This document shows positions 29,455 to 43,907 of a DNA stretch of 64,000 bases, in pieces. The stretch comes from Bugulina stolonifera. Its lineage: Eukaryota; Bryozoa; Gymnolaemata; Cheilostomatida; Bugulidae. Below the pieces are notes generated by a model. It saw only the letters and a list, made by a program, of their open reading frames with translations, searched no databases and was not told where the DNA came from. The stretch lies in NCBI GenBank assembly GCA_935421135.1, contig OW285187.1:1736001-1800000 (forward strand), read 5' to 3'. Each line of letters starts with the position of its first letter. Position 1 is the first letter of the stretch. The translations under genes and the position numbers were made by a program.

Positions 29455-32400
29455 TCAGTAGTAGACAGGGTAGAAGACAGCATGGTTGTTATCCCATCCA
29501 AATAGTCCTTTCTCTCTGGGGTTGTATGACAATGCTTGTATGTCACCATATGCACTCTCCACATTTATAGCTGAAGGATAAACATGCACATGTAGTTGTG
29601 TACAAATAGCTGTTCATATATACGTACATGTACATGTATGTAGAACAAGACAGCTACTAATACAGATTTGATGAAATGGAGTAAACATTTGAATGGGGGC
29701 CAAGCTACACATTATGTATATCCATATACACTGCCAAGTACATGTCGTGATAGACATCAATTAATTGGTAGTTTAAGAGTTTTATGATACTATGGTGAAG
29801 AAGGATTAGCTCATGGTGAGGTAGACATCAATGATGAAAGCACCAATGGAATCGCATTAGGAAACACAGACAGTACCATGATTTATTAGTCAAGATTAAA
29901 ACTTACAGTAAAAGAATTCTTTGCCAGCGATAGTGTCGAATCCCCATTGTAAGCCAGTAAGGTGCCTTGTGCTGCCAAAGTCATCTATAGTATAGAGTCT
30001 TCCACACACCATGAACACATTAGCGGCAGTGGCTGCAGGTAAGACAGCAGGTTTACACTCAGAGTATGCTTGATAAAGTTTATGTGTGTGCATGCAAAGA
30101 ATAACATCTATGTTTATTACAGAGCATTAAAGTGCTATTTCTAATCTGATGCACAGTGGTTGTTGTAAAAAATTTTATCGTTAAAAAGTTATTAAATCTC
30201 GTGAAGCTGATGCTGATTTTTTCATCAGATTTTTCATGAAAAGGAGGACAAAGTTGAAGAGAAGATTACATATGGTTAGTCGATGCACTGCATATTGTTG
30301 CACTACATATTCACATGTACATGTAGATGCCTAACACACAGACACAGATTCAATAGTGCTGCCAGGCAGAGCTGCCAACACAAACACTTCTGTGGTGCAT
30401 TGATTATATTGGAAGTCCTGTTTGGTGCTGATGCCGTCCAAATATCAAATCAGAAAAGTGATCTGAGAAGGTCCTTCTCACCCCATTCGAGAAAAGCGAG
30501 CTGTTTCACCCAGAGCCCTTCTTCTGTTGCTCACACCAGTTTCAGTTTGAAGAATCTATTGGATAGGAAGGTTATATTAACAGCTGACTTAGATTAAAAT
30601 GGGAGGTGATTTGTTACTGAGCTACCAACCTTTCTTTTTGTTTGTATTCCAGCGTTTTTTCTCAGCGAGTGTCTGTCGGTTAATAGTGGCAATAACCATG
30701 TCTCCGTTGATATCAGCATACACAGCGTACAGTTCTCCTGTGAATGGCAACAGAACATGGTTTACAATTAGAACTACATGTAGAGGAAAATGCTTTCCTC
30801 TAATAGTTTGTATAAATTTTAGCGTCAGACGTACAGTAATTAAATTTATTGAAGGCATAACAGCAAAGCAGCATTTTATGAATGAATGATATAATTGAAA
30901 AAGAACATAGTATCAGAAGGGGAGCATTTCTTAACAAACCTTCTGATAGGACATAAGTAGAAACAAGTCTTCTGATATGACATAGGTAGAAACAAGTTTT
31001 ACTTAATAAGCAGGAGGTCAGGTATTATATTCTGAAGGAAGAATAAAAACTTACTTACTATGTAATAAGATGCCATAGAAGAAAGTAGAAGCTTTATAAA
31101 ACATGCTGTCTGGGCTGTATTAAATTGGTAAAGGAAACATTACGATAGCTGAAAGCACGAATACTTCCTCTGCATTGCACAGGGATTTAAGTTAATTACT
31201 CTTACCGGTTTCATCAAAGTTGAGGTCGACATCATTGTAGATTTGTCCGATGTAGCTAAACCCTGTGTAGGTGTACCTGTTGGGACTAGTTACCAATCCA
31301 CAGGTCTGGTTCCATGGAGTAGAGAACTTTCTTATATTTCTAGCGGAGCTGTACTGGTCGTACCAGAACCACTCTCCACCCAAGTAGATACCCTTCTGTC
31401 CATACAGATGGAACCGACAACTCACTGAATGTTTGTATCTGTTCAAATGAAGTCATAAACCACAACTAAATATGCAATTTCCGGTTGACTCTTCTTTTTT
31501 GCAATAGAAGGTTGAATAAGTAATTTCAATATCAGTATCAGGGGGTGTTACGTCCATCCTCTGACACTGATGTTGAGATAATTATTGGTTGATCAACAGT
31601 ACGTGATGTTGAGGCTTGGTAAGTTTGATATGATGATCACCGCTTGTATACATGAATCATACCAACAATCTATCCCAACATATACATTGCACATAGAATA
31701 ATTTGATACCATGAATGAATTGATTTACCAGTGCACTATCATAGACCAGTCCCACAACATTGTTGCCATATTTATGTAAGCAACACTTTATTTTAAAAGC
31801 ATCTATACGTGCGTGTTGAGACCAGCTTGTGTTCTAGGTTCAACGAAACTATAGAATTATATAATTGTGTAGTCCTAGTCTGGTAATAAGCTGCAGGTTG
31901 AGTTGATGCTACTAATATTGTTCACAGGAGCAAAGATTACCTTGACATAAAGTTGGTACTCTCAAAGACTTCCAGGTTGTTCCAGTAATACACGTAGAGG
32001 TTTGTGTAGCCGTGCTTTGGACCGTTAAGCACCTCATAGATTCTTGTCTTCTCGTTCTCTCCTACTGGTTGCGGGTCCTTAAACCACATCCCGTTCACCT
32101 GATACTGATACTTGTATGTTATTGGTGAGCCAACACTGATGTTATAAGTGGCTGGGCAGTGTGCTACAACATAACCATTTCATCTTATATGATCATAACC
32201 TTTAAAAAGGTCATAACATGGTTCAATTCCTTATATGGTCACAAAAGTTATGTGTCGCAATTCCTTATATGGTCACAAAAGATATGTGTCCCAATTCCTT
32301 ATGTGATCACAACAGTTATATGTCTCAATCTCTGGTCATAGCAGTTATATAACCATACAAGTCGATAAAGACTCTTCAAAGTGAATCTACAAATGCAATT

Positions 32401-34155
32401 TGGTAAGCACCACCGAATTCAACGTGCATGTGCTTGAATGGCTTAGAGCTCATACGGTGTCCTACGGTGTCCTACGGTGCCCTACGGTGCCCTACGGTGC
32501 CCTACGGTGCCCTACGGTGCCCTACGGTGCCCTACGGTGCCCTATGGTGCCCTACGGTGCCCTACGGTGCCCTACAGTGCCCTACGGTGTCCTACATTGT
32601 CCTACGTTGTCCTAGGGTGCGACTAATTCTTACCAGCACTGATGGTGTGATTCGCAGGCAGAGCATCCCCAATGAAGTCTAGTCCTTCTTCTACGTGCTT
32701 ATTGGCTACCGTTGTACATGATGCCAGTCTAGATCTCAGTTTCTCAATCTACAACATAAATATACATTGAATTGAATGATTGGATGGAAAGCAATCTCTG
32801 GACTTACAAAACTTCTTCAAGTACTACAACAGTTTCCTCTTTGTTTGAATCGGTCATATTAACAAACATTATTGGATTATGGATTGATACTAATAAATAA
32901 GGTATCAAATCTACCTCTGCTGTCAGGTCTGCTGCCTTTGCCACTGGATTCTTTGCGTTGAGGTCCAGCAGAGTTGCTCTAATATTTCTGATCTAAACAA
33001 TATTGCAAGAGAAACTCGACGGTTGTAAGAACTCTTCATTAATTAAAAAGTTGCAAACAAATAGTAGGTGAAATAATAAGTGAAAGGCTCGAGTTGAGGG
33101 ACAATGTACATGTATAATATTGGCAATGATTGTGTATTACTTCATTTGAAACTGTTTCATTAAACGCGTTGGCATTGTATAGGCCTACCACAGGAAGTGA
33201 GAAGTCGATTGTAACAATACAGTCATGTATAAATAGAGTTATATCACCTCAGCCACTAGCTGCTGTGTTATCGATGCATTGTTCGTCTCACTCAGCTGGG
33301 TGACAAGCAGGAGAAGGTTGTGACTCTGGTCCTGGAGGTGTGCCAACTCACTCATAGACACCGAAAGGGATTGACTGTAACGCAGTTAGGATAGTGGAAT
33401 GAAGAGAGATTGACTGTAACATAGTTAGCGGCTAGGGTGTTGTCTGTAACTTATATATTATTATAGTTGAGTGGGAATACTTACTTGTGCAGATTAGTCT
33501 CGAGAACAGAGATTCTTTGGATTAGTATGGTCACATTAGTCATCAGTGACTCCATGTATGAACCACTTACTTGCTCTGCAATAAATGCTCATCCAATAAT
33601 ATTAGGCGGAGCTACACATTGTAGTATTTACAATCTAGCATAGATTCTAGAGAACCATTACATAATTCCCACTAACCCAACATAGTCAACAACTGACTAC
33701 TGACTTACCATACATGCTATCCAACCTCCTACTAATCCTGATTAGTTTAGCGTACTCTGCATCATAGGAGTATCTTGGTGGAGTTTCCACTGTACACTGA
33801 CACTCTCCATCAACGCACTGAGATGTTGTTACAGATATGGAACTCTGGTCTTCAGAATTCTCTGCTCCTTCCAGCTGAATTAGAAAAAAAAGAGAGTCTT
33901 TCTTGCAAATATCTTCAACCAAATAAAAAATATAATTCTGTTTGCTGTAGTTACATAGGTTACACACTGTCCACATAGGTTACACACTGTCCACATAGGT
34001 TACACACTGTTCACATAGGTTGCAGTTAGTACTAGAAAAGTTGTAGAAATTACAGCAGAACTCACCTCTCCACCTTCAGCCGCTTCTCCAATGTGTCCAA
34101 GCAACAGTAAGAGAATGGCTACAGAGCCAACGTATACTAACTTATGTAAAATCAT
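29455..34155 (-). CDS. Noelin-like secreted glycoprotein with olfactomedin domain
   Basis: Eleven minus-strand exons: 34155-34066, 33874-33709, 33575-33485, 33374-33248, 32992-32915, 32748-32634, 32163-31941, 31438-31206, 30737-30630, 30032-29907 and 29570-29455 (TGA 29457-29455). All phases agree, giving 490 aa. Order: signal peptide (MILHKLVYVGSVAILLLLLG), a Cys motif CVDGECQC, a helical segment in exons 3-6 rich in Leu/Glu/Gln with NVT and NAS glycosylation sites (likely coiled coil), then an olfactomedin domain in exons 7-11. OLF marks: GMWFKDPQP at its start, RYKHSVSCRFHLYG, a Thr-Gly turn after NFDE, GELYAVYADINGD, VFMVCGRLYTID and the end ALSYNPREKGLFGWDN. Family knowledge: extracellular, often disulphide-linked oligomers in adhesion and signalling. 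Its first three exons are shared with the gene at 37071. Confidence 0.9.
32455..32615. repeat. 10-bp array (GGTGCCCTAC)n in the noelin-like intron 6
   Basis: About 15 copies of a 10-bp unit, just downstream of exon 6 on the minus strand. It creates long repetitive ORFs in more than one frame, which are artefacts. Confidence 0.93.
33361..33430. repeat. Partial duplicate of the noelin-like exon 4 acceptor
   Basis: On the minus strand the real acceptor CTGCGTTACAG then TCAATCCCTTTC (junction 33375/33374) has an upstream copy GCTAACTATGTTACAG then TCAATCTCTCTTC near 33403-33428, and a weaker third ACAG copy near 33440. This is an early-stage junction duplication. Confidence 0.65.
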
Positions 34156-34393
34156 GTTGTCTTTTTAAGATTCAAGACTTGTTAGTGGCAAGAGAACCTC
34201 AGCTAGACTGGTTAGTCTCACACTGCGTACCCTCATATATATAATACAGTTATATCATGCGCATTCATACATACACTGTGTACGTGCAGTGGGTGGTGCC
34301 TGTGCAGTGTATGTGGAAATAATGTGGAATATTGGGACAGAGCAAGAGAATAGGATGAAACAGCAATATTTTATTATGTCCATGGGCTCACAC

Positions 34394-34625
34394 TTGTGAT
34401 GCATACACTGTACATATGCATGCATGTGTACATGTACACTGTACATATGCATGCATGTGTACATGTACACTGTACATATGCATGCATGTGTACATGTACA
34501 CTGTACATATGCATGCATGTGTACATGTACACTGTACATATGCATACTATTGTACATACACATTTATACATATACACACATGTACATACACATGTATACA
34601 CACATGTACATATGCATGCAGATTC
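34394..34625. repeat. Tandem repeat upstream of the noelin-like gene
   Basis: About four to five copies of a 33-34-bp unit made of TGTACATATGCATGCATGTG and TACATGTACAC. It is purine-pyrimidine alternating and rich in ATGCAT and TGTACA palindromes. It lies about 240-470 bp upstream of the ATG at 34155. Confidence 0.88.
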
Positions 34626-35274
34626 TTACTGACTGTTGCATGGGATACAGGTACCGGTTAGAGTAACCGAGAGAGAAGTAGTGTATACTTTCGTTCCTTA
34701 ATGTGGTGACGCATGGAGTGGATGTATATACACTATACAGCCCACAAATCATTGTTACTAGTGATATATATAAAGTTATCATTGCAATATTTTTAGTGCA
34801 TCAAAGTTGTCACCTTTCCTGGTAAACCAAAAAGCAAGAACATTGCAACTGTGAAATATGGGATGGTGTTGTCACTGAACTATCATAGCATTCTCCTTAT
34901 AACATATGAAGGAGCTGTGTACTATTGTAGGATCAATACCTGTACTTCCTGTACATCTGGGTTTATATGTAGAAATGTTGAAATAATATTTCAAGTGTAA
35001 AATTGTAGCTCTCTGTGTAAGAAGGTGGACTGTGTACACTTACACGTCCACATACATACACATTCAAAGCATCCGCTGATTGTCAGTTTCTACGATATAC
35101 TCACAGTATGCAGAAGAAAAATTAAGATAAACAAAGGCTTGTATTTAAAGCCAGCGGGATAAAGCAACTATGATTAGCTAAGAAATGACTGTATGCCTGT
35201 ATGTGTACTAGCTCAAATTGGTCTTATTTATGTAAAAGCCTACTGCTTTTCTTCTCACTATAATTAATCCCAGG

Positions 35275-35465
35275 TAAGAAAGCACTTTTTCTAGTTTGGG
35301 GTAGGGAAGGCATTTCACCAATGGCAAACCAACTGAAGTAGTACAGGAGCTTTAGAAGTCTGCATGCCCTTCCTCATAGCACAAATGACCATTACAGGTC
35401 TGGAACCTGGGATTCCCACCTGAAAGCCCAGAGCCCTAACCACTAAGCCATGGCTGCTCCCTCTG
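35275..35465 (-). mobile_element. tRNA-derived SINE
   Basis: On the minus strand ATGGCTTAGTGGTTAGGGC matches box A of a tRNA promoter and GGTTCCAGACC matches box B, followed by a body that ends near 35275. Different from the SINE at 12300. Confidence 0.65.
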
Positions 35466-36324
35466 GTTCCCATTTATATAAATTATGGGTATTTGAATTA
35501 CAATGTAGGACACAATCATAACAGTAACGAAAATTTGGCCAATACTGGAGATAAAATAAAAAGAAGTAAGACAGTAGTATTATTCAGTGGGCATACAATG
35601 ATTACTCTGTCAGAATGCTTAGACATACTTTGGTCGTACTGATGTGATACTTGTGAAGTTTTCCCAATTATGAATAAATGCATGTACACAAGTTTAGTTT
35701 TTGAATCATGTCTAGAATTTGGAAGAAGAAATACCAGCAGATTGAAGTTTCATGGAAAACATCCGGCACACACATTATTAAAATTGGAAGTGGCATTGAA
35801 TATGCTTTTCATTTGGCCAATCACTCAAAGCCACAATTCCACAGAGAGGAAACCATGTGGGGGAGGCTACTAGAACCACTCGTAAGGAGCAAGGTAGCAT
35901 GGAGACACAGCTAATAGTCATCATACCACTCAAGTGGAGTTTGTGTATAATGCAGGTATTTTGATTCTAGTTGAATTTTAAATATAGTTCATACCCTGGT
36001 CAACTACCAGCAGTTATGATTCAGAACTTGGATCCTAAATTGGGTCAACACAAGTGCTGTAGATTCTGTAAATATATAAAAAAACTAGGCATTTGAATTT
36101 ATCTCATGATTGGTGAAAGATAGCCTTAGGCCACGCATAGCTATGTGTATGTACTCAGGTAACTGGTCCTAGACTATTCTCTTACTGAGTACAACTTATG
36201 TAATCCCAACTGTGATTATGAAATCCTACACTTGGTATTAAATTGCAATGTGTTTCTGTAATTGTAACCTTCTGGTTTGGTCATACATTGTACCTTCAGT
36301 GGAATATTTTTCTTGTTTTGAAAT

Positions 36325-36500
36325 TCTTTAATGTGGCTGCAGAGCTACTCGAGGGGCCGCCACGGCCCTTAGAGCTGGATATTATTCTAGTCCAACATGG
36401 CACGGGAAGAAAGGGTTCATCAGGATGAACACCTTCAGGTCATTGGTGGGACTCGAACCAACGTCCTTGCAGATAAGTTGCATCATTGCTGCAAGCGTAG
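36325..36500 (-). mobile_element. SINE-like repeat with tRNA box B
   Basis: On the minus strand GGTTCGAGTCCCACC (about 36445-36460) is a perfect box B. Box A is not obvious. Its other end, AATTCTTTAATGTGGCTGC, recurs near 56731, so it is a dispersed repeat. Confidence 0.45.
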
Positions 36501-37070
36501 AGTGACCCAATACATCAACAAACTATTTGATACTGTGCTATATACCCAATACATCAGTTCTACAAGTCATTTGATACTGTGCTAAGAGATTAGGTACTGC
36601 AGAAAGTACCTCTGCAGTGTCAAACACCAGTCATATGTCATGTAGAGCTAGATGGCTTTCCCACACAGACGGCTTTTCCACAGGTGTGGGAAAGTTTTAC
36701 TTGCAATACCTAAAGGTTAAAAGTTAATGTGTATTTCTTGAAATGGTAATTCTTATTACGCACAAAAATTATTATTGGGATCAAGTTTAATAATTTCCAG
36801 CAAGAATCAGCCTGTCCACGCAGCAGCAGCAGCAGCAGCAGCAGTGCACATGGCCACCTGGAAGCCTGTCCAAGCAGCACCAGTGCACATGGCTGTTTTC
36901 TATTATGCTACGAATAGAACCCAATCCTATTGGCTCTAACAGCCTAGCTATGATTATAAGGGTAGGCCTGGTATGGCCATGCAGCATTTGTGTTAAACAT
37001 CTACATGTAGTTGTACACGGAGGAGCTACACAGCACCGAGTATTTGAGGAAACTGGCATCATTGAGAATG

Positions 37071-39247
37071 ATGCTTAACAAGTGTCTCATCCACAGCATC
37101 CTTCTGCTGTGTCTGCTCCTCATACAGACTGCTGACGCTGCCCGGCATCAGGTAAGTCAACACTAGCATTACATATTGAATCATTACTAACTCCACCTGA
37201 TCGATTTACTACCACTAGTAATCCTCACATACACATAGTTCTGATAAAGCTCAGTGTACATGTACATATGAATTAGCACTTTCATCTTCACTGCATACAG
37301 ACTGTATGTGTAAGTGTGCCCGTCCTATTAACAGTATGGATCTCTCTGATCTGAAACAGATGTTTAAACCTCCAGCAGCTCATCGTCTGTGGATATCAGT
37401 TGGAAATTTCAAATTTAGACTGATCTCTTACTTCCATTAGAATTTAAGATTTGCACAATATTTTAGGTCTTAAGTTGTAGAACACACAAGGAAATTTTGT
37501 ACTACATCTACATATGCATGATTTATATATAAAACTATTACGTGTATGTTTTTGGAATAAAAATACTCAGTAGACAGTTGCATGTACGTGTACACTGCAA
37601 TGAAGGTATTAAGAGAGTTATCTACTCTACATGTATATACATTTGTATACATGTATACATGTACATACATGTACAGCTGTATATACATGTACATGTATAT
37701 ACAATCATGTATATACATGTACATGCATGTATATACATGTATATACATGTACATACATGTATATACATGTATATACATGGAATACGTTTGAGACAGCATG
37801 TACAGGTTAGTGATCAGTCAATATACCGTTCTGTGTAAAGTCCTCATTCTAACTCAATTCCAGGGTGAGGAGGATGCTGAAGATAGAGGGCCCACGACTG
37901 TAAAAACATCGCCGTGCGTTAATGAGAGGTGTCAGTGTACAGTGGAAGTACCACCAAAATACTCTTACCATGTTGAATATGCTAAACTTATCAGAATTAG
38001 TAGAATGCTGGATAGTATGTATGGTGAGTGGCAGGTGTTGACTGTATTGGGTTCGTACTTTAGTAGTGGGTGTTGGATGTACATGTATGTATCTCGTTGC
38101 AGTAGTTTTCTATATTTTCATCAGTTGATATCGTTGAAGAATAATTGTTCTTGTAGCTAATATAGACCTCTGGTCAGCAACCTCTGACATGGAGAGCATG
38201 GAGAGCAAAAGCTATTGGTTGGGTTTCTGAAAAAAGAATGATTTTTCATGAATAGACTTTTATGAGTAGGCTATGCTGAGTTACTTCTAAAGGACAAGAT
38301 ATGACAGATTCACACAGAATACTTTGTTTTGAAGCTCTGAAAGCCATTAATGCTCCGTAAGATATGCGGGCTATATTATATGTACTACCCCAGAGAGAGT
38401 AGACAAATTATACATGCATATTATTGATAATTGTAAGCTATTTACATGTTCCAGGGAAGATAGAAGGCAGCTATGTAGTGATGCTAATGAATATAACATA
38501 TGATGCCATTGAAAGACTGACGGTTTTGGCAATAGAATTATATCTTTATCAGTATGTATGTCTACAGCTCATTGAATATTCAGCTGGTGTAATTAATTTG
38601 CAGCTAAAATAATCCTTAGTGTGTATTACAAATGGTACACCTTTCTCAACAATCATTGAATAGCTAGCATGAGGTAGATTTATGCTCTACTAGTCCAATG
38701 AAGGTTTGAGTGTGCTAATCTAAGTGGACTTGATCTTATTAGGATTGGGAAAGAGACAGCCAGTGAAGGTAGCAGTGAAACAACCAATAGTGATGAAGGT
38801 AGCAGTGAAGCAACCAATAGTGATGAAGGTAGCAGTGAAACAACCAATAGTAATGAGGGTAGCAGTGAAACAACCAATAGTGATGAAGGTAGCAGTGAAG
38901 CAACCAATAGTGATGAAGGAAGCAGTGAAGCAACCAATGGTGATGAAGGTAGCCGTGAAGAAACCAATAGTGATGAAGACAGCAATGAACTGCCCAATGG
39001 ACAGTCCAGTAGTGGCCTAAGTAGTCAAGAAGAACAAGGAAGAGCTGGCAGAGGTAGAGGTGGAGGTAGGCGATTCAAGTGTAGCAAGTTCGAACGCAAA
39101 GGTTGTAAGAAAAATACAAGAGGGCACAAAGGTGGGGTAGGGAGACAAAATAGTAACAAAGGTAGAAGACAATGTGGCCGAGGAAGGATTTGCGGTACAA
39201 CTTCTCCAAGAAGACAAGAAAGAAAAGCCAGAAAAAAGAAAGGATAA
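37071..39247 (+). CDS. Chimeric secreted protein: noelin-type N-terminus, acidic Ser/Glu repeats, basic Cys/Arg tail
   Basis: Four exons: 37071-37151, 37864-38023, 38455-38551 and 38743-39247 (TAA), with phases 0, 1 and 2, giving 280 aa. Exon 1 is a signal peptide (MLNKCLIHSILLLCLLLIQT). Exons 2-3 match the neighbouring noelin-like gene: the CVNERCQCTVEVPPKYSY motif, EYAKLIRISR.LDSMY, and the exon 3 helix with an NIT site. Phases are identical in both genes. Exon 4 has no olfactomedin homology: seven 10-residue units GSSE(T/A)TNSDE plus edges (about 38767-39000), then about 70 residues rich in Arg/Lys/Gly with four Cys, ending ARKKKG. Each acidic unit holds two S-x-E motifs of the type phosphorylated by secretory FAM20-family kinases. 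Function unknown; an extracellular matrix or mineral-associated role is only a suggestion. An LTR-like element starts 32 bp after the stop. Confidence 0.8.
37640..37785. repeat. (ACATGTAT)n-type simple repeat in intron 1
   Basis: Imperfect palindromic runs of TACATGTATA in the intron of the chimeric gene. It yields spurious ORFs on both strands. Confidence 0.85.
38765..39000 (+). repeat. 30-bp coding minisatellite
   Basis: About eight copies of a 30-bp unit, GAAGGTAGCAGTGAAACAAC plus CAATAGTGAT, within exon 4 of the chimeric gene. The period is a multiple of three and the frame is kept. Substitutions are few (Thr/Ala, Asp/Asn/Gly). Confidence 0.93.
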
Positions 39248-39278
39248 TGTTGCTTTATATCCCTTAAAAACTTCATAT

Positions 39279-39914
39279 TGTGGAATGAGAAATAGGAGGA
39301 ATTGAAAAGCAGGTAGGCCAGGTGGTTGGTATAAGTGGTTGGTATAAGTGGTTGGTATAAGTGGTTGGTATAAGTGGTTGGTATAAGTGGTTGGTATAAG
39401 TGGTTGGTATAAGTGGTTGGTATAAGTGGTTGGTATAAGTGGTTGGTATAAGTGGTTGGTATAAGTGGTTGGTATAAGTGGTTGGTATAAGTGGTTGGTA
39501 TAAGTGGTTGGTGCGCAATACTTGGTGCTGATACTCTAGCTATCTTACCAGAAGCTTTCACCGGAAATGTAAACTATATAAAGCGAATACTTTTTCATGT
39601 ACAGTTCAGTTGTTGTTTGAAATTCAATAAAGAATGCTGAGGTGTTTTTTCTAGAATAGCATAGTTGCAGCTCTCGGTCCCACCAGACTTTGAAGCCCGA
39701 ACTACCTAAACTAGCATAGATCATACTCACAAGTACTTTCTAAGCAATAACTCAGACCTTATGGGTCATACACACAACTCAGTTCAATAATCTATCATGC
39801 AATCACTACTCAGTCTTTCATGTAATTATTGGAAGCAGGTCTAGCATACCACTTCTACACCCTTCTCTCACCCGTACTATCATCAATGCTCGTCTGTCGC
39901 ATTTCAGTATTACA
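39279..39914 (+). mobile_element. LTR-like element with internal 13-bp array
   Basis: The right half (39510-39914) matches the plus-strand LTR at 47871: an ACTATATAAAGCGAATACTT box, TTCAATAAAGAATG, the 'cagaccttatggg' stretch and an end of TATTACA. The left boundary TGTGGAATGAG (39279) is inferred; its flanks ATAT and GTAT differ at one base. The U3 is replaced or invaded by about 14 copies of GGTTGGTATAAGT (39322-39510), which give false ORFs on the minus strand. Confidence 0.6.
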
Positions 39915-40106
39915 GTATATCAAACTTGGTGTCAGTTGTCAAATAACAGCTTTGTCAGAATATTCATGATTTTATCTATATTGTTGTTATTCTAGGATAG
40001 TGGGCAATACTGAGAAGGTATTTGGCTAGCGAGACCTACACGTATCAGTTCCAGTGTGCTACTGATGTTGGATACATTGCTTCAGTTTCTAGACTCCTAC
40101 ACAACA

Positions 40107-42844
<2,738 letters not shown>

Positions 42845-43907
42845 GTCAGCCCTTCTCATTCAGGGCAGTGCCGTATAGGATTCTGGGTTATTGATTACAA
42901 GTACTGATTACATATTTATATTATACTACATATCAATTTCATACAATATCACTGAGTCTATGTATATGACTGCATCATTAACACTTGAGTGGGAATTACC
43001 TTACCATGTTTATCTCATTTACTCAACACTTCATTCATACAAGCCTGTCAAGTCTCCAGGATTTCGCAGGGTGAACCACAGTTTTCAGGGGCACTTCCAG
43101 AGTACTTTTAGACCTCACTGCTTCCTCCAATGCAAAGTTTCCATCATTATTTTGATAAAAATGAGCGGTATCACGCTACTTTGTCTACATATTCCTTAAA
43201 TTTGAAGCAATTTGAAGGCTTTTAAACAATTTTAATACATATAAATTTAGTTGCTATTCTGGCTGGAGTAATGCATTGAAATATTATTAATTTTGTGTCA
43301 TTTCGAACCACCAAATCATAATCATAATAATATTTTGCCATCTCAGGGTTTCTGAGCTGGTGGCCCCTGAAAAATTGCCTGACCAGAACCTCAAACCTTC
43401 CCTTCTATTGACTTGACATGTATGCATTTATAGTTGAGTGTTATTATATTAGACAGTTATATTGATAGTAATAATAATATAATATTAATACCACAGCAAT
43501 ATGCTCGTTATTGTACTCTACAATATAGTCTGGACATAGACATACTGTACTCTACAATATAGTTTGGACATGAACCATTTTACTCAGTGAATAAATAAAT
43601 TCAGTCGCTGATATTAATATCATATTATACAACAGCCGAGATATCTATATAATGATGTGATAAGAGTTATCCACTCTTGAAATTGAAATACATAAAGTCG
43701 TAGTACATGTATATACAGAAATCACAAAAACTCAAGCTCTACAGAAATTATGTAGCACTAAGTAAATGGAAAACATTGTATCAGTCTGCATTAAGCAGAC
43801 AGTGTAAACTATAAGCCTGCACTTAGAGAATGTTGCATGCGTAAATATTAATGCATGTGCTATTTAAATTATAGTGTGCAATTAAAAACTGTGGCAAATG
43901 TATTTCC
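42845..43907. other. Intergenic between convergent PLP enzyme and methyltransferase copy 1
   Basis: AT-rich, containing 3' UTRs of both genes. A short direct repeat, 'tactctacaatatagt.tgga', occurs twice near 43513 and 43548. No exon seen. Confidence 0.5.

Larger units (their letters stand above)
34626..37070. other. Intergenic between the two head-to-head noelin-related genes
   Basis: Holds the upstream regions of both genes, a SINE (35275-35465), a second SINE-like stretch (36325-36500) and a short (CAG)n run at 36820-36843. No supported exon. Confidence 0.5.

Noticed and set aside
34374..34666. Cys/His/Met-rich ORFs on both strands
   Set aside because: Produced by the palindromic TGTACATATGCATGCATG repeat.
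35670..35914. Two overlapping plus-strand ORFs of 67-68 residues
   Set aside because: No splice signals in a consistent frame and no family similarity recognised.
39025..39561. 178-residue minus-strand ORF with TTYTNHLYQPLIP repeats
   Set aside because: Antisense to exon 4 of the chimeric gene and across the 13-bp array; repeat artefact.
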